From contig CALGAW010000023.1 of the NCBI GenBank assembly GCA_937959115.1, positions 39,836 to 103,835 of the forward strand: DNA of 64,000 nucleotides. The letters are read 5' to 3'. Position numbers and translations under genes: made by a program. The notes beneath the pieces are model-generated. The model saw only the letters and a program-made list of their open reading frames with translations. It searched no databases and was not told the DNA's origin. Of the stretch, positions 63,842 to 64,000 are shown one piece after another. Source of the DNA: an uncultured Saprospiraceae bacterium (lineage in GTDB: Bacteria; Bacteroidota; Bacteroidia; Chitinophagales; Saprospiraceae). The first letter of the stretch is position 1, and every line of letters begins with the position of its first letter.

Positions 63842-63870
63842 GTTTAACCCTCATTATGCATTGGGAATTA
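63842..63870 (+). repeat. Dispersed short repeat, copy E
   Basis: GTTTAACCCTCATTATGCAT followed by TGGGAATTA. Closest to copy B at 15523. Confidence 0.5.
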
Positions 63871-63908
63871 GCTTTTGGGTTTAAAATACAATGAAATCAA
63901 GTGCTCCA

Positions 63909-63963
63909 CGCCTATTTTTCATTGAAAGCATAGTAACCCCTATGGTGAAATTAAAAATAGGCG
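63909..63963. repeat. Long inverted repeat with nested inner hairpin
   Basis: CGCCTATTTTT (63909-63919) pairs with AAAAATAGGCG (63953-63963); inside, CATAG (63929-63933) pairs with CTATG (63940-63944) around TAACCC. The structure could form a cruciform or an RNA hairpin. Confidence 0.6.
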
Positions 63964-64000
63964 GACGTTCGAGTAACCTACGTCTTCATTGATTTTGAAG

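Larger units (their letters stand above)
63291..64000. other. Intergenic region at the right edge, 710 bp
   Basis: No gene seen on either strand. It holds three copies of the TTAACCCT-ATTATGCATTAGG repeat, one of them inverted, and a long inverted repeat at 63909-63963. It looks like repeat-rich non-coding DNA. Confidence 0.5.

Noticed and set aside
1..64000. CRISPR arrays, tRNA/rRNA genes, insertion sequences, prophage
   Set aside because: I looked for regular direct repeats with spacers, conserved RNA gene motifs and transposase or integrase frames and found none.

Overview
The window looks like chromosomal DNA from a Bacteroidota bacterium, most likely a gliding marine or freshwater member near the Saprospiria; the genus is my inference. 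The evidence is several large secreted proteins with type IX secretion (T9SS) C-terminal domains of both type A and type B, a PorP/SprF family gene at the left edge, SprB, PKD and CHU_C-type modules, TAnnTTTG promoter boxes with no obvious Shine-Dalgarno sequences, and an ECF sigma/anti-sigma/CHAT-TPR module. DNA is moderately AT-rich. I see no tRNA, rRNA, CRISPR array, transposase or prophage gene.

Layout. 1-5.8 kb: a minus-strand operon of a type B T9SS adhesin, a lipoprotein, a small protein and a truncated PorP/SprF gene, then two plus-strand secreted proteins. 5.8-9.9 kb: AI-2E family permease, Fe/Mn superoxide dismutase, and a DUF3108/flippase-like pair. 10.1-18.7 kb: secreted proteins (PKD plus Kazal protein, dockerin-like protein, large SprB/PKD adhesin) around an alpha-helical unknown. 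19-21.2 kb: a sodium:solute symporter and a small secreted protein. 21.6-30.5 kb: a compact minus-strand accessory cluster. 30.7-39.3 kb: mostly housekeeping genes (topB, maeB, lspA, a DksA-like gene, rfbA) with a nucleotidyltransferase. 39.4-43.7 kb: anti-sigma, ECF sigma and a divergent CHAT-TPR lipoprotein. 43.9-57.5 kb: secreted and enzymatic accessory genes, including a GH10 xylanase, a serine hydrolase and a cell-wall amidase. 57.8-63.3 kb: queA, an acyl-CoA dehydrogenase and a TPR-histidine-kinase-like protein.

The most notable region is 21.6-30.5 kb. A 923-residue protein joins an NqrB/RnfD-like membrane domain to FG-GAP repeats and an ASPIC/UnbV domain. That is the domain content of UnbU plus UnbV of enediyne clusters, but in one chain. 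Packed after it are a Rieske oxygenase, a fatty-acid-desaturase-type di-iron enzyme, an unknown acyltransferase-like protein, a GH3-type acyl-adenylate/amide synthetase and a GNAT protein. No polyketide synthase is present. I propose an uncharacterised membrane-linked oxidative tailoring and conjugation pathway; this is inference from domain content and gene packing.

Other points of interest are a Kazal-inhibitor/PKD alternating exoprotein, a kinase-like protein whose phospho-acceptor His is Gln, a C-terminal module of about 230 residues shared by the xylanase and the amidase, a degraded tandem copy of a T9SS protein, and several families of short dispersed repeats.
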